Assembly: GCA_963788965.1 (NCBI GenBank)
Contig: CAWBIK010000006.1
Location: 1,364,001 to 1,428,000, forward strand
DNA: 64,000 bases
Direction of reading: 5' to 3'
DNA from: QHXQ01 sp963788965
GTDB taxonomy: Bacteria > Acidobacteriota > Blastocatellia > Pyrinomonadales > Pyrinomonadaceae
Shown: positions 47,517 through 56,499 of the stretch, in pieces
Layout: every line of letters begins with the position of its first letter
Numbering within the stretch: position 1 is the first letter of the stretch
Translations under genes and position numbers: made by a program
Notes under the pieces: generated by a model
Database searches by the model: none
The model's input: only the letters and a program-made list of their open reading frames with translations
What the model was told of the DNA's origin: nothing

Positions 47517-47545
47517 TTGACACGGCACAGGCAGCGGGCTACCAT
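47517..47545 (+). promoter_or_regulatory. Candidate promoter upstream of cysteine synthase
   Basis: TTGACA (47517-47522), 17-base spacer, TACCAT (47540-47545), 74 bp before the start codon. Weak -10. Confidence 0.35.
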
Positions 47546-47618
47546 TCGCAGGCAGACACATAACGTAATTTACAACTCCACGCTCCGCTGTTTTTGTTAA
47601 CTGCTGGTCGTTGCCTTC

Positions 47619-48542
47619 ATGCCGCTCGGTGTCACGGAAAGCATTTTGGAACTTGTCGGCCGCACGCCGCTGCTGCACCTGTCGCGCTTCGCCCGGCCGC
47701 CGCTCGCGGACATCTACGCCAAACTCGAATACATGAACCCCGGCGGGTCGGTCAAAGACCGCGCCGCGCTCGGCATGATCCTCGACGCCGAACGGCGCGG
47801 CAGCTTGCGCCCCGGCGCGACCATCATCGAGCCGACGGCCGGCAACACCGGCATCGGCCTCGCCTTGATCGGTGTGGCGCGCGGCTATCGTGTTATCCTG
47901 TGCGTGCCGGAAGGTTATTCGGGCGAGAAGATGAAACTGATGGAAGCACTGGGCGGCGAGATTCGTTATGTGCCGAAAGAGGCGGGCATGGCGGGCGCGC
48001 TCGCGCTCGCGCAAGAGTTGGCGGCCGAGTTGGGCAACAGCTTCGTGCCGCAACAGTTCGCCAATCCCGCGAACCCTTGTTTCCATGAAGAGACGACCGG
48101 GCGCGAGATCGTCGAACAGATGGACGGGCGCATCGATGCGGTCGTCATGGGCGCGGGCACTGCGGGGACGTTCACCGGCATCGCACGCGCCGTCAAGCGA
48201 CACAACGCGCAGGCGCTCTGCATACTGGTCGAGCCGCAAGGGTCGATCTTCGGCGGCGGGCCACCCGGCGAATTCAAGGTCGAAGGCATAGGGCAGTGGC
48301 AGTTCGTCCCGCCCAACTTCGACCGCGCCTTAGCCGACGAGATCATGACAGTCGGCGACGACGAAGCTTTCGCCACCGTGCGTCGGCTTGCTGCCTCTGA
48401 GGGCGTCCTCTGCGGCGGCTCGTCCGGCACAGCCGCCGCCGCCGCGCGTCGCGTCGCCGAACGCCTCGGCCCCGGTCGCCGCGTCGTCACAGTCTTCCCC
48501 GATGGCGCTGAGCGATATTTGAGTCAAGGGATATTTGATTGA
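47619..48542 (+). CDS. cysK: Cysteine synthase / cystathionine beta-synthase-like PLP enzyme
   Basis: 307 residues. PLP Lys46 in NPGGSVKDRAA, the substrate loop PTAGNTGIGLA, and the phosphate loop GAGTAGTFTG; the C-terminal GGSSGTAAAA completes the fold II site. It makes Cys from O-acetylserine and sulfide, or cystathionine from Ser and homocysteine. The immediate downstream gene is a cystathionine gamma-type enzyme, a pairing found in reverse transsulfuration (mccA/mccB), so the CBS-like role is open. No CBS regulatory domains are attached. Confidence 0.88.
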   Translation: MPLGVTESILELVGRTPLLHLSRFARPPLADIYAKLEYMNPGGSVKDRAALGMILDAERRGSLRPGATIIEPTAGNTGIGLALIGVARGYRVILCVPEGYSGEKMKLMEALGGEIRYVPKEAGMAGALALAQELAAELGNSFVPQQFANPANPCFHEETTGREIVEQMDGRIDAVVMGAGTAGTFTGIARAVKRHNAQALCILVEPQGSIFGGGPPGEFKVEGIGQWQFVPPNFDRALADEIMTVGDDEAFATVRRLAASEGVLCGGSSGTAAAAARRVAERLGPGRRVVTVFPDGAERYLSQGIFD

Positions 48543-48544
48543 CG

Positions 48545-48650
48545 GTTAGTGGCCAGTAGTCAGTAGAAAAACAAACTGGCAACGGCGCGCTGACACGATC
48601 AAAGAACGACGATCAATCAATAACCTACTGACTGCTGACTACTGACTACT
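48545..48650. repeat. 7-mer-type palindrome (AGTAGTC)
   Basis: GTTAGTGGCCAGTAGTCAGTAG (one-base variants of a heptamer; 48545-48566) is mirrored by CTACTGACTGC/TGACTACTGACTAC (48625-48650) with about 58 bases between. Codirectional gap between the two sulfur amino acid genes. Confidence 0.8.
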
Positions 48651-48657
48651 TTTCATT

Positions 48658-49800
48658 ATGGGCTTTTCAACTACAGCGATTCATGCGGGCAACGAGCCTG
48701 ACCCGACGACGGGCGCAGTCTCCGTGCCGATCTATCAGACTTCGACTTACGCGCAGGAAGCATTCGGTAAGCCGACGGGCGGCTATGAATATGCGCGCAC
48801 GCAAAACCCGACGCGCGCGGCGTGCGAGCGCAACGTCGCCGCACTCGAAGGCGCGCAGTACGGCTTCGCGTTCGCTTCAGGCATGGCCGCGATTGATGCG
48901 ACCATGCGACTGGTGAAGGCGGGCGATCACGTCATCGTTTCGGATAACACCTACGGCGGCACGTATCGTCTGTTCTCGCGCATCCTTGCGAACTACAACG
49001 TCGAGTTCACCTACGTTGACACGTCGGACGCGTCGAACGTCGAAGCCGCGCTCAAAGACAACACGCGCATGATCTACGTCGAGACGCCAACCAACCCGGT
49101 CATGTCCGTGACGGACTTGCAGGCTGTCTCCGACATCGCGCACAAACACGGCGCGCGCGTCGTCTGCGATAACACGTTCCTGTCGCCCTACCTGCAACGC
49201 CCGCTTGAGTTCGGCACGGACATCGTGTTGCACTCCGCAACTAAATATTTGAACGGGCACTCGGACAGCATCGGCGGCGTCGTCGTCACGAACGACGCGC
49301 AGACGGCCGAGTATCTTGGGTTCGTGCAAAACAGCGTGGGCGCGATCCTGTCGCCGTTCGATTCGTGGCTCGTCTTGCGCGGCACGAAGACGCTGGCGCT
49401 GCGCATGGAGCAGCACGACAAATCGGGCCGCGCCGTCGCCGCCTTTTTAGAAGAGCATCCGAAGGTGCAGAAGCTCTACTATCCGGGGTCGCTCTCGCAC
49501 AAGCAACACGAGTTGGCGAAGCGACAACAGCGCGGTTTCGGCGGCATGGTATCATTCGACGTTGGCTCGCTCGATAACGCGCGCACGGTCTTGGAAGGTG
49601 TGAAGGTGTCGACGCTGGCTGAGAGCCTCGGCGCGGTCGAGTCGCTCATCTCACACCCGGCGACGATGACACACGCATCAGTGCTGCCGGAGACGCGCGC
49701 GCGCCTCGGCATCACCGACGGGCTGGTGCGTATCTCGGTCGGCCTCGAAGACACGGAAGACATCATCGCCGATCTCGATCAGGCGTTGGGAAAGATTTGA
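48658..49800 (+). CDS. Cystathionine gamma-synthase/lyase (Cys/Met PLP enzyme)
   Basis: 380 residues. N-terminal FSTTAIHAGNEPDPTTGAVSVPIYQTSTY, GGYEYARTQNPTR, the PLP lysine in LHSATKYLNGHSD, and LAESLGAVESLISHPATMTH. All are general for this fold-type I family, so metB, mccB and metC-like activities cannot be separated by eye. It likely forms an operon-like unit with the cysteine synthase gene despite the 115-bp repeat-filled gap. Confidence 0.9.
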   Translation: MGFSTTAIHAGNEPDPTTGAVSVPIYQTSTYAQEAFGKPTGGYEYARTQNPTRAACERNVAALEGAQYGFAFASGMAAIDATMRLVKAGDHVIVSDNTYGGTYRLFSRILANYNVEFTYVDTSDASNVEAALKDNTRMIYVETPTNPVMSVTDLQAVSDIAHKHGARVVCDNTFLSPYLQRPLEFGTDIVLHSATKYLNGHSDSIGGVVVTNDAQTAEYLGFVQNSVGAILSPFDSWLVLRGTKTLALRMEQHDKSGRAVAAFLEEHPKVQKLYYPGSLSHKQHELAKRQQRGFGGMVSFDVGSLDNARTVLEGVKVSTLAESLGAVESLISHPATMTHASVLPETRARLGITDGLVRISVGLEDTEDIIADLDQALGKI

Positions 49801-49804
49801 AAGG

Positions 49805-49886
49805 CAGTGCTGAGTGACAAGTGCTGGATGACAAGTTAGAATGCTTGTCCTTGCTCAGCACTTGTCACTTGTCACACTCGTCACTG
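49805..49886. repeat. 7-mer-type palindrome (GTGACAA family)
   Basis: GTGCTGAGTGACAAGTGCTG-type units (49805-49835) are mirrored by CTTGTC...CTCAGCACTTGTCACTTGTCAC (49844-49886). It ends 5 bases before the PP2C start codon, so it occupies the leader of that gene. Confidence 0.85.
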
Positions 49887-49891
49887 TTCTT

Positions 49892-50830
49892 ATGAAGATC
49901 GAGCTGCACGCACAGACCGACGTGGGCCGCATCCGGCAGGGCAATGAGGACAACTTCCTCGTGCTCGATCTGGCGGCGGCCCGTAGCTGGACGGGTTCGA
50001 GCGACGAACGCGAGCCACCGCGCGCCCTGCGCGATTTCGAGTTGGGCGACGAAGGCGCGGTGCTCGTCGTCTCAGACGGCATGGGCGGCGCGCTCGCGGG
50101 CGACGTGGCGAGCCGCATGGCGGTCGAGACGGTGCGCGAGATGCTTGTCTCGGACGAACCGGAGGCGACCGGCGCGTGCGACCCAGACGTGCCTTTGGTC
50201 GAATGCCTACGCAACGCCGCCGGCTACGCCAACTACGCCATCCACCGCAAGAGCCTCGAAGACCCGCGCTGCTCCGGCATGGGCGCGACGCTGACCGCCG
50301 CCGCCGTCACCAATCACGCGTTAGACTTCGTGCAAGTCGGCGACAGCCGCGCCTACGTCATACGCGGCAACGAGATCAAACTGGCGACGAAAGATCAGTC
50401 GCTCGTGCAGCAACTCGTAGATGTCGGCCAGATCAGCGAAGAGGACGCGGAGACGCACATGTTCCGCAACGTCATCTTGCAGGCGCTCGGCGCGCAGAGC
50501 GAGTTGTCGCCCGTCATGTCGCACGTGCCCGTGTACAGCGGCGACCTCGTGTTGTTATGCAGTGACGGACTATCGGGCAAGCTCCGCGCCGACGAGATGC
50601 GCGAACTGATTGCGGCCAGCGACGGCGACCTCGCGCGGGCCTGCGAGACGCTCGTGGCCGAAGCGAACCGGCGCGGCGGCGAAGACAACATCACGGTCGT
50701 CCTCGCCCGCTTCAGCGGCGAAGACATTGACCCGGCAGGCGATGCTCAGATCAAAGTCGAACACCCCTACGGCGAACGTCAACTCCACGGCAGCGAAGAC
50801 GACACGACACCCTACACCTTAAAGCAATAA
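49892..50830 (+). CDS. PP2C-family Ser/Thr phosphatase
   Basis: 312 residues from ATG 49892. Metal-binding motifs in order: TDVGRIRQGNEDNF, LVVSDGMGG, ATLTAAAVTNHALDFVQVGDSRAY, LCSDGLSG and GGEDNITVVL. A soluble Mn/Mg phosphatase, the usual counterpart of PknB-type kinases. No recognisable ribosome site, because the upstream bases are a repeat. Its TAA stop is part of the next palindrome. The C-terminal 50 residues are acidic and unstructured. Confidence 0.93.
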   Translation: MKIELHAQTDVGRIRQGNEDNFLVLDLAAARSWTGSSDEREPPRALRDFELGDEGAVLVVSDGMGGALAGDVASRMAVETVREMLVSDEPEATGACDPDVPLVECLRNAAGYANYAIHRKSLEDPRCSGMGATLTAAAVTNHALDFVQVGDSRAYVIRGNEIKLATKDQSLVQQLVDVGQISEEDAETHMFRNVILQALGAQSELSPVMSHVPVYSGDLVLLCSDGLSGKLRADEMRELIAASDGDLARACETLVAEANRRGGEDNITVVLARFSGEDIDPAGDAQIKVEHPYGERQLHGSEDDTTPYTLKQ

Positions 50831-50896
50831 CCACAAAGACACGAACGGCACAAAGAAACCTTAACCTTCTTTGTGCCGTTCGTGTCTTTGTGGTTA
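50828..50896. repeat. 8-mer-type palindrome, 30-bp perfect stem
   Basis: Arms 50828-50857 and 50867-50896 are exact inverted copies around a 9-base loop. It starts with the TAA stop codon of the PP2C gene and ends 16 bp before the stop of the convergent permease gene. Confidence 0.93.
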
Positions 50897-50912
50897 AAAC
50901 TTCCCTGCCCGC

Positions 50913-53300
50913 TCACATGATCGTCGCCAGCAACCCGCTCGCTATGCCGGTTTCATACGCGTACCACAGGCCGAAGCAGATGCTCAGCGCGCCCGCGGCC
51001 GTTTGCAGGCCGTAATGGAAGCGGTCGAGTTTGCGTGCGCTCAGCACGAAGGGCAGACCGACGAGGCCGGACATCAAGAGCATGCCGACAATTGAGCCCG
51101 CGCCGAAGACCAATAAATAAAGTATCCCGACGAACGGCGACGCGATCTGCGTCAGCACCAAGAGCGTCAGCGCCGCCGAGCCGGCCAGCCCGTGCATCGC
51201 GCCAACCAACAACGGCTTGAAACCGATCCGCTTGAGCGCGTGCGAGTGCGCGGGCGGCGCTTCTTCGTGCGCGGTTTCGTCGTCGTGAAAATGTACATGC
51301 GCGTGCGTAAAGCCGTCGTGCTGATGCTTGTGAATGTGAGCCGCGTGGCGTTGCCGCAAAGCGCGCACGAAAGTGTTCGTGCCGAGCGTGATAATCATTA
51401 ACGCGACGGCGAACTCAAGCCAACTGCCGACGCGCTCCGGGATGGCGACGCGCAAGACCAGCACGATTGCGCCCACGACGACGAGCGACGCCGTGTGCCC
51501 CGCGCCCCACAAGCCACCGACCAGCGCCGCGCGCCACAACTTGCGCTGCTCGCTGACGATGTTCGTTACAGCCACGACGTGATCAACTTCGGTCGCGTGC
51601 TTCAGACCAAAGACAAGACCGAGCGCAAGCACCGACAGTGCGCCCATCGAAGCGAACGCCGGTTCACCGCCGGCAAAAAGCGACCCGATGCGCGCACTTA
51701 AAGTCGAGAGCGCGCCGCCCAAACTGTAGCCCGCCTGCCCGACCGCTTCATAGCAGATGAACAAGCCCGCGCACGTAATAACAAGCGCGCTCAAGATCGG
51801 CAGCACGCGCACCAGCCCGCCTGCCGACTGCATCGGCCGCGCCACCCAACGCCGCGCATAGACGAACAGCAAGCCGATGCCGGTCAGCACGCTCGCCAGT
51901 CCGAAGCTGAACGCGACGACCAACAACAAGCCATAACCAACGCGATGCAGCGAGATGGCCGACAGCAACACGACCAACGCCGACGGGCACGGCAGCAACC
52001 CGCCCGACACGCCGAGCGCCAACAAGTTCCGCCACGTTACCGGCGTCCCGTCCGTGCCCGGCGGCAAGTGCGTGTGCTCCCGCCCGCCGTGTGAATGCAC
52101 GAAGGACGACGCATGAGAGTGGTCCTGATCAGCATGAACATGATCAGCGTGTTCGTGATCGTGAACATGACTGGCGTGCTCATGTTGATGAGCGTGATCA
52201 GTATGGCTGTGGTCGTGTTTGACGAAGCCGATGGCCGCGCCGAGGCGGCGGGCGAACAGGCTGACGCCGATGAGGACGACGATTGCGCCCGACAGGAAAC
52301 TCAAGATTGGATAGAGCCGTTCCGGCACGACGTACTGTGCGGCGAACAAAGTGGCGAGGCCGAGCGCGAAGACGCCCGCCGTGTGCGTGACGGTCACGGT
52401 CAGGCCGAGGAAGGCTGCGTGCTTGGCCGTGCCGCGCGAGCCGATGAGATAGGCGGCCACAATCGTCTTGCCGTGGCCGGGCGACATCGCGTGTATGCCG
52501 CCAAGCACGGCCGCGATCAGCAGCCCCAACAGGGCCACGCCAAACGTCAACTCCGGCACGGCGATCAACTCCGTAAGCCGGTCGCGCGTCGGGGGTTCGA
52601 CCTTGCGCCCGTCGCGCGCGACGAGCGGGCGCGTGCCCGCTGGCGGCGCAGACGTGGTGAACGACAACTCGGCCGTTCGTTCGTTGAGCGGTGCAGCGGC
52701 CATGTCGGCCGGGTAGGCGCGCAGTTCGTCGCTTAAGCTCGTGCCGTAGGCCGTGCTGTCGAAGACATGCACGCCGGCCGCGGGCGCAATCACAACCTCG
52801 TGCCAGCCAACACGACCTTGATGATTCGCGTCCTCGAAGCGCACGCGGCGCGCGTCGCCGGATGCGGCCACGGGCAACGCGCCTTCGTAATCACATTCGA
52901 GCCTGAGCAGCGGCAGGTTGGCCTCGCCCGGTCGCAGACTGATGCTGCGCGTGCTGAACGTGAGCGGCACGCGTGCGCCGTCAATCGTGAGCGCGAGCGC
53001 GGTGGCATACTCGCGCGCAGCCCGGTCGGCGTAGGCGTCGAGTTCGGCTTGCGTTGTGTTCTTGTCGCCGTCCGCGTCCAAGTAAAGCGATTCTTGAAAG
53101 GTCGCAATCTCGGCCATGTCCACAACGTAGTGGACGCGCACGCGGGTCGCATCAAGATTGAGCCGCGCGTAGTGGTTGACTGTGAAGTTGCCGAGCGGGT
53201 GCGCTGTGGCGGCCGTGAACGCGGACAGGAGAACGACGAGCAACACCAGCGCACGGGCGCGGCGGCGACGACGCGGTTTGATCAGGTGGGGGACAGACAT
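50913..53300 (-). CDS. Two-domain nickel/cobalt permease (NicO/RcnA-like fused to UreH/NiCoT-like)
   Basis: 795 residues. Signal-like N-terminus, then a periplasmic domain (about 35-245) with HPLGNFTVNHYARL at its start. Two transport modules follow: NicO-like (about 250-530, HAMSPGHGKTIVAAYLIGS, with an internal His-rich loop of more than 20 His) and a second (about 555-795) with GLKHATEVDHVVAVTNIVS, the HxxxxDH signature of NiCoT/UreH, and another His-rich loop. Both motifs coordinate divalent metal. Export versus import cannot be read. It is 19 bp after a TPR lipoprotein gene on the same strand. Confidence 0.82.
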   Translation of the reverse strand: MSVPHLIKPRRRRRARALVLLVVLLSAFTAATAHPLGNFTVNHYARLNLDATRVRVHYVVDMAEIATFQESLYLDADGDKNTTQAELDAYADRAAREYATALALTIDGARVPLTFSTRSISLRPGEANLPLLRLECDYEGALPVAASGDARRVRFEDANHQGRVGWHEVVIAPAAGVHVFDSTAYGTSLSDELRAYPADMAAAPLNERTAELSFTTSAPPAGTRPLVARDGRKVEPPTRDRLTELIAVPELTFGVALLGLLIAAVLGGIHAMSPGHGKTIVAAYLIGSRGTAKHAAFLGLTVTVTHTAGVFALGLATLFAAQYVVPERLYPILSFLSGAIVVLIGVSLFARRLGAAIGFVKHDHSHTDHAHQHEHASHVHDHEHADHVHADQDHSHASSFVHSHGGREHTHLPPGTDGTPVTWRNLLALGVSGGLLPCPSALVVLLSAISLHRVGYGLLLVVAFSFGLASVLTGIGLLFVYARRWVARPMQSAGGLVRVLPILSALVITCAGLFICYEAVGQAGYSLGGALSTLSARIGSLFAGGEPAFASMGALSVLALGLVFGLKHATEVDHVVAVTNIVSEQRKLWRAALVGGLWGAGHTASLVVVGAIVLVLRVAIPERVGSWLEFAVALMIITLGTNTFVRALRQRHAAHIHKHQHDGFTHAHVHFHDDETAHEEAPPAHSHALKRIGFKPLLVGAMHGLAGSAALTLLVLTQIASPFVGILYLLVFGAGSIVGMLLMSGLVGLPFVLSARKLDRFHYGLQTAAGALSICFGLWYAYETGIASGLLATIM

Positions 53301-53319
53301 AAGGCTTCAGGCGCGAAGC

Positions 53320-54633
53320 TTACTCCGTGAGCGCCTGTTGCGCAAACGTGGCTTGCAAGGGATCGAATTGTGGGTTGAGCGCGTGTGCGCGTTTCAGATA
53401 ATCGGCGGCCGCGGCCTTGTCGCCCGTCGCACGCGCGATCAGACCGGCGTGATAAAACAACTTCGCGTCTTGTGTGCCGAGCTTGAGTGCTTCTTTGATC
53501 ATCGCCTGCGCTTCCGCGTGCTTGCCCGCCTTGAGCGCCGTCCAAGCAACCGCGTCTGCGCCATAGATGTCGTGCCGAGCTTGATATTCACGCGTCGCTT
53601 GTTCATAGGCTTCGGCCGGTTTGAGATCGTGATCGGCGTAAAAGAGCGCGAGTTGGCGATTGTAGAGTGCGCCGTTTAGCGCGCCGAGCCGCGCGATCTG
53701 TTCGACGAGCGCATACTGCGTGGCCGCTTCGCGCTCGCGCCCCGTCAACTTGTAGAGATCGCCAAGCGCCGCCACGTAGATCGGATCGGGCAGACGCTTC
53801 GTGACCTGTTCATACTGCGCGATTGCGTCTTGTAGATCGCCCTGCGCCGCGCGTGCGCGCCCTAATGAAGCAACCGCACGATAGTAGCCGGGGAACGTGA
53901 CGAGCGCGTCGCGGGCAGCCTGCTCTGCGCCGCGATAGTCGCCGCGCGCAAAGGCCACTTCGCCCAACTGCCAACGACACCAGGCGACCGTCTCACGATC
54001 AATCGGCACTTGATCGAGCGCGAGCGTGAGCGCGAACTGAAAGTAGGCGCGCGCATCGTCAAACCGGCCGCGCAAGAGGTTCATACGGCCGCGCCGCAAC
54101 AACACGCTGATGCTGTGCGAGCCGTTCAGCTTTTCAAGTTGCGCGAAGGCGGCCTCGGCCTGTTCGTAATCGCCTAGTTCCAACAACGCGTCGCCGAGTA
54201 GTTCGTATGGATAACCCTTGCGCGGCTCAAACTTGGTCAACTGCGTGGCGTGCTCGCGCGCGGCGGCGAAGTTGTGCGCGGTGAACTCGGCGCGTGTGAG
54301 GGCGGCGAGGCCGCCGGGGTTTTGCTCGGCCGGGATGGCTGCGAGCGAAGCGCGAGCGCCGCGTTCGGCCAGTTCCAGATATTTGACATCGCCCGTCTCG
54401 CGCAGGCGCAGCATGTAGTAGCCGCACAGTTTGTTATAAGCGATGAAGTCTTCGGGGTCGCCTTTGACGCGGTCTTCGAGGAAGCGGATCGTGCCCGCCA
54501 CCATCTCTTGATCTTCGGGTAGCGGCGCGGCCGGCGGCGGCGCTGGCGGCACGACCGCAGCCGTCGGGCGTGCGCCATAACCACCACACGCTTGACAGGC
54601 AAGCAGAACGGCCGCGACCAAGCATAGACGCAT
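53320..54633 (-). CDS. TPR-repeat lipoprotein
   Basis: 437 residues from ATG 54633 (starts at 54657 or 54705 would add 8 or 24). Lipobox near residue 13 (VLLAC). The mature part is helical, with many TPR-like pairs (LLGDALLELGDYEQAEAAFAQLEK; ASLGRARAAQGDLQDAIAQYEQV; AGLIARATGDKAAAADYLKRAHAL). A periplasmic scaffold anchored to a membrane, transcribed together with the Ni/Co permease and divergent from the DUF4331 gene. Binding partner unknown. Confidence 0.75.
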   Translation of the reverse strand: MRLCLVAAVLLACQACGGYGARPTAAVVPPAPPPAAPLPEDQEMVAGTIRFLEDRVKGDPEDFIAYNKLCGYYMLRLRETGDVKYLELAERGARASLAAIPAEQNPGGLAALTRAEFTAHNFAAAREHATQLTKFEPRKGYPYELLGDALLELGDYEQAEAAFAQLEKLNGSHSISVLLRRGRMNLLRGRFDDARAYFQFALTLALDQVPIDRETVAWCRWQLGEVAFARGDYRGAEQAARDALVTFPGYYRAVASLGRARAAQGDLQDAIAQYEQVTKRLPDPIYVAALGDLYKLTGREREAATQYALVEQIARLGALNGALYNRQLALFYADHDLKPAEAYEQATREYQARHDIYGADAVAWTALKAGKHAEAQAMIKEALKLGTQDAKLFYHAGLIARATGDKAAAADYLKRAHALNPQFDPLQATFAQQALTE

Positions 54634-54705
54634 TATGTTGCGCGCACTTTGCAGCATGGACAGGTTGATCGGCGTTGGGTTGATGAATGAAAACGAGCGG
54701 TACAT

Positions 54706-55119
54706 TTTGCTTAACGAAGGTCGATGCTAGTGCGCGCCGCACCCGTTGTCAACGGGCCTTGCACGGCGGCCAAATCTGAAACCCGGCGGCGGGCGTATAG
54801 GGAGCAAGCCGTTTGCCTATCAAGTTCCAGCCCCTTCGGATTACCGCTTGACCTGCGGCGCGATTAGTGTTGACAAAACGACTGAGTCAGTTATGATGCC
54901 CCGGCCGTTAAACCTAAAACCTTGCTCTTGATTAACTGACACGGCCGATAAGTCTTGCCTTAGCCCACCGGCTTTAGTTCCTGCGCAGCCGAAGCGGCAG
55001 AGCAGCAAGTTGCACCAGCATCTCGCGCACAGGTCAGCTCCATACGACCTGCATTTATTGGACTGCGCCGAGAGGCGTTGACCCTATAGTTCATCACACA
55101 GCCATCGAGGAGAAGAACC
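54706..55119. other. Divergent intergenic region with long leader
   Basis: About 414 bp between the TPR and DUF4331 genes. A near-consensus promoter lies at 54870-54897, so the DUF4331 transcript would carry a leader of about 215 nt. Within it small stems such as CAGGTC/GACCTG (about 55030-55051) are seen, but no known riboswitch class was recognised. Confidence 0.5.
54870..54897 (+). promoter_or_regulatory. Sigma-70-like promoter of the DUF4331 gene
   Basis: TTGACA (54870-54875), 16-base spacer, TATGAT (54892-54897). Perfect -35 and 5 of 6 at -10, the best promoter match in the window. Confidence 0.65.
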
Positions 55120-56449
55120 ATGCTGCGTTTACGCACCAGAATCACGGCCCTCGTCGCCCTTGCCCTGACGGTGGCGCTGGCGGCCTTTTGTGACTCCGGC
55201 CCCATCCATTAATGGAGCCGACCACGGCGACGCACCCTATAACAGTTCCGATCAAGCGATTGACGGGGCTGACGCCTATGCCTTTCTCGACCCGACGGAT
55301 AACTCACGCGTTATCCTCGCGCTGACTTCGCGCGGTTTCATTGCCGCTGGCGAGAACAATAACTTCGGCCAGTTCGACCCGGCCGTGCGTTACCGTTTCG
55401 AGATCGAAGTCAACGGCAACGACCCCCGGCCCGACCGCTTCATCGACGTCACCTTCACGCGCCGCACGGTGACGCCCGGTAATCCCGTGCAGCAGACGGC
55501 GACCGTCACGCTCATGGACGGCACGACCTTTAGCGGGCTGCGCGCGACCCCGCCTTCGGTCTGTCTCGCTGGCGCGGCCAACTGCCCGCCCGCGGCGCTC
55601 GTCGAAGATTTGGGCGCAACCGGCGTCAAGTTTTTCGCCGGCATGCGCGACGACTCGTTTAACTTCGACATCCCGGCCTTCTCTGCGGCGAGCACCGCCC
55701 TGCGTGCCTGCGTCGCGGCCGCGAACCCGCCCGACGGCACTTGCGTCAATAATGCGCTGGCGAATTTTCAGCGCGGGCGCGATTCCTTCGCCGGCTACAA
55801 CATCATGAACATCGTCCTGAGCGTGCCGAAGACGCTGTTCACCGCGGCCGGTGCGACCAACGAGATCGGCGTCAATGGTGTGCTGCAACGCCGCAGCCCG
55901 CAAATCTTCCTCGGCTCGCCCGATCAAGTGCGCCCCGGCGCGAACTACCCGGCCGTCGGCTTCGGGCGTTGGGTGACGCTGGACCGCAATGGCATTCCCG
56001 CCGTCAACGCCGTGCTCATTCCGTTCAATCGCAAAGACGAGTTTAACGCCGCTACGGGGCAGGACGACGCCAACGGGCGCTTTGCCGCCGACATCGTCGC
56101 CTCGCTCATGGCCCTCGGCACGAATGCGACCAACATCAACATTCTGGCCAGCGTCGCCGTCACGCGCGGCGACATGCTGCGGCTCAACCTGAACACGGCC
56201 AACGCCAGCCTCGGCTTCAACGAAGAGATTTACTCGACCGCAAACTACGCGGGCTTCCCGAACGGGCGACGACCCGGCGACGACGTGGTGGACACGCTCC
56301 TCTTCTTCATCGCCAATCAGCCTTCGGGCGGCATCACCGACAACGCCAACGTCAACGAAGTGCCGTTCCTCGGCGCCTTCCCCTTCTTCGCTCCGCCGCA
56401 TCAGCCGCGCCCCGCAGGCGCAGGCGCGGAAGACCTGACGCGCAACTAG
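55120..56449 (+). CDS. DUF4331 family secreted protein, one frameshift
   Basis: 442 residues after removing one T from the TTTT at 55186-55189: the signal peptide (from ATG 55120, GAGGAGAA upstream) then joins the ADHGDAPYNSSDQAIDGADAYAFLDP start of the DUF4331 domain. The domain is beta-rich with YRFEIEVNGNDP, MRDDSFNFDIP and GRWVTLDRNGIPAVN. Secreted, function unknown. Divergent from a TPR lipoprotein and a Ni/Co permease, a neighbourhood that I recall for this family but cannot verify here. Confidence 0.8.
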
Positions 56450-56499
56450 CCGCGCGCCGGTCAACGTGCGAGAACCAAACACGGAGAGGAGCGAAGGCC

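Noticed and set aside
54890..55119. NiCo or cobalamin riboswitch upstream of DUF4331
   Set aside because: I could not find the conserved boxes of either class; kept only as an unexplained leader.
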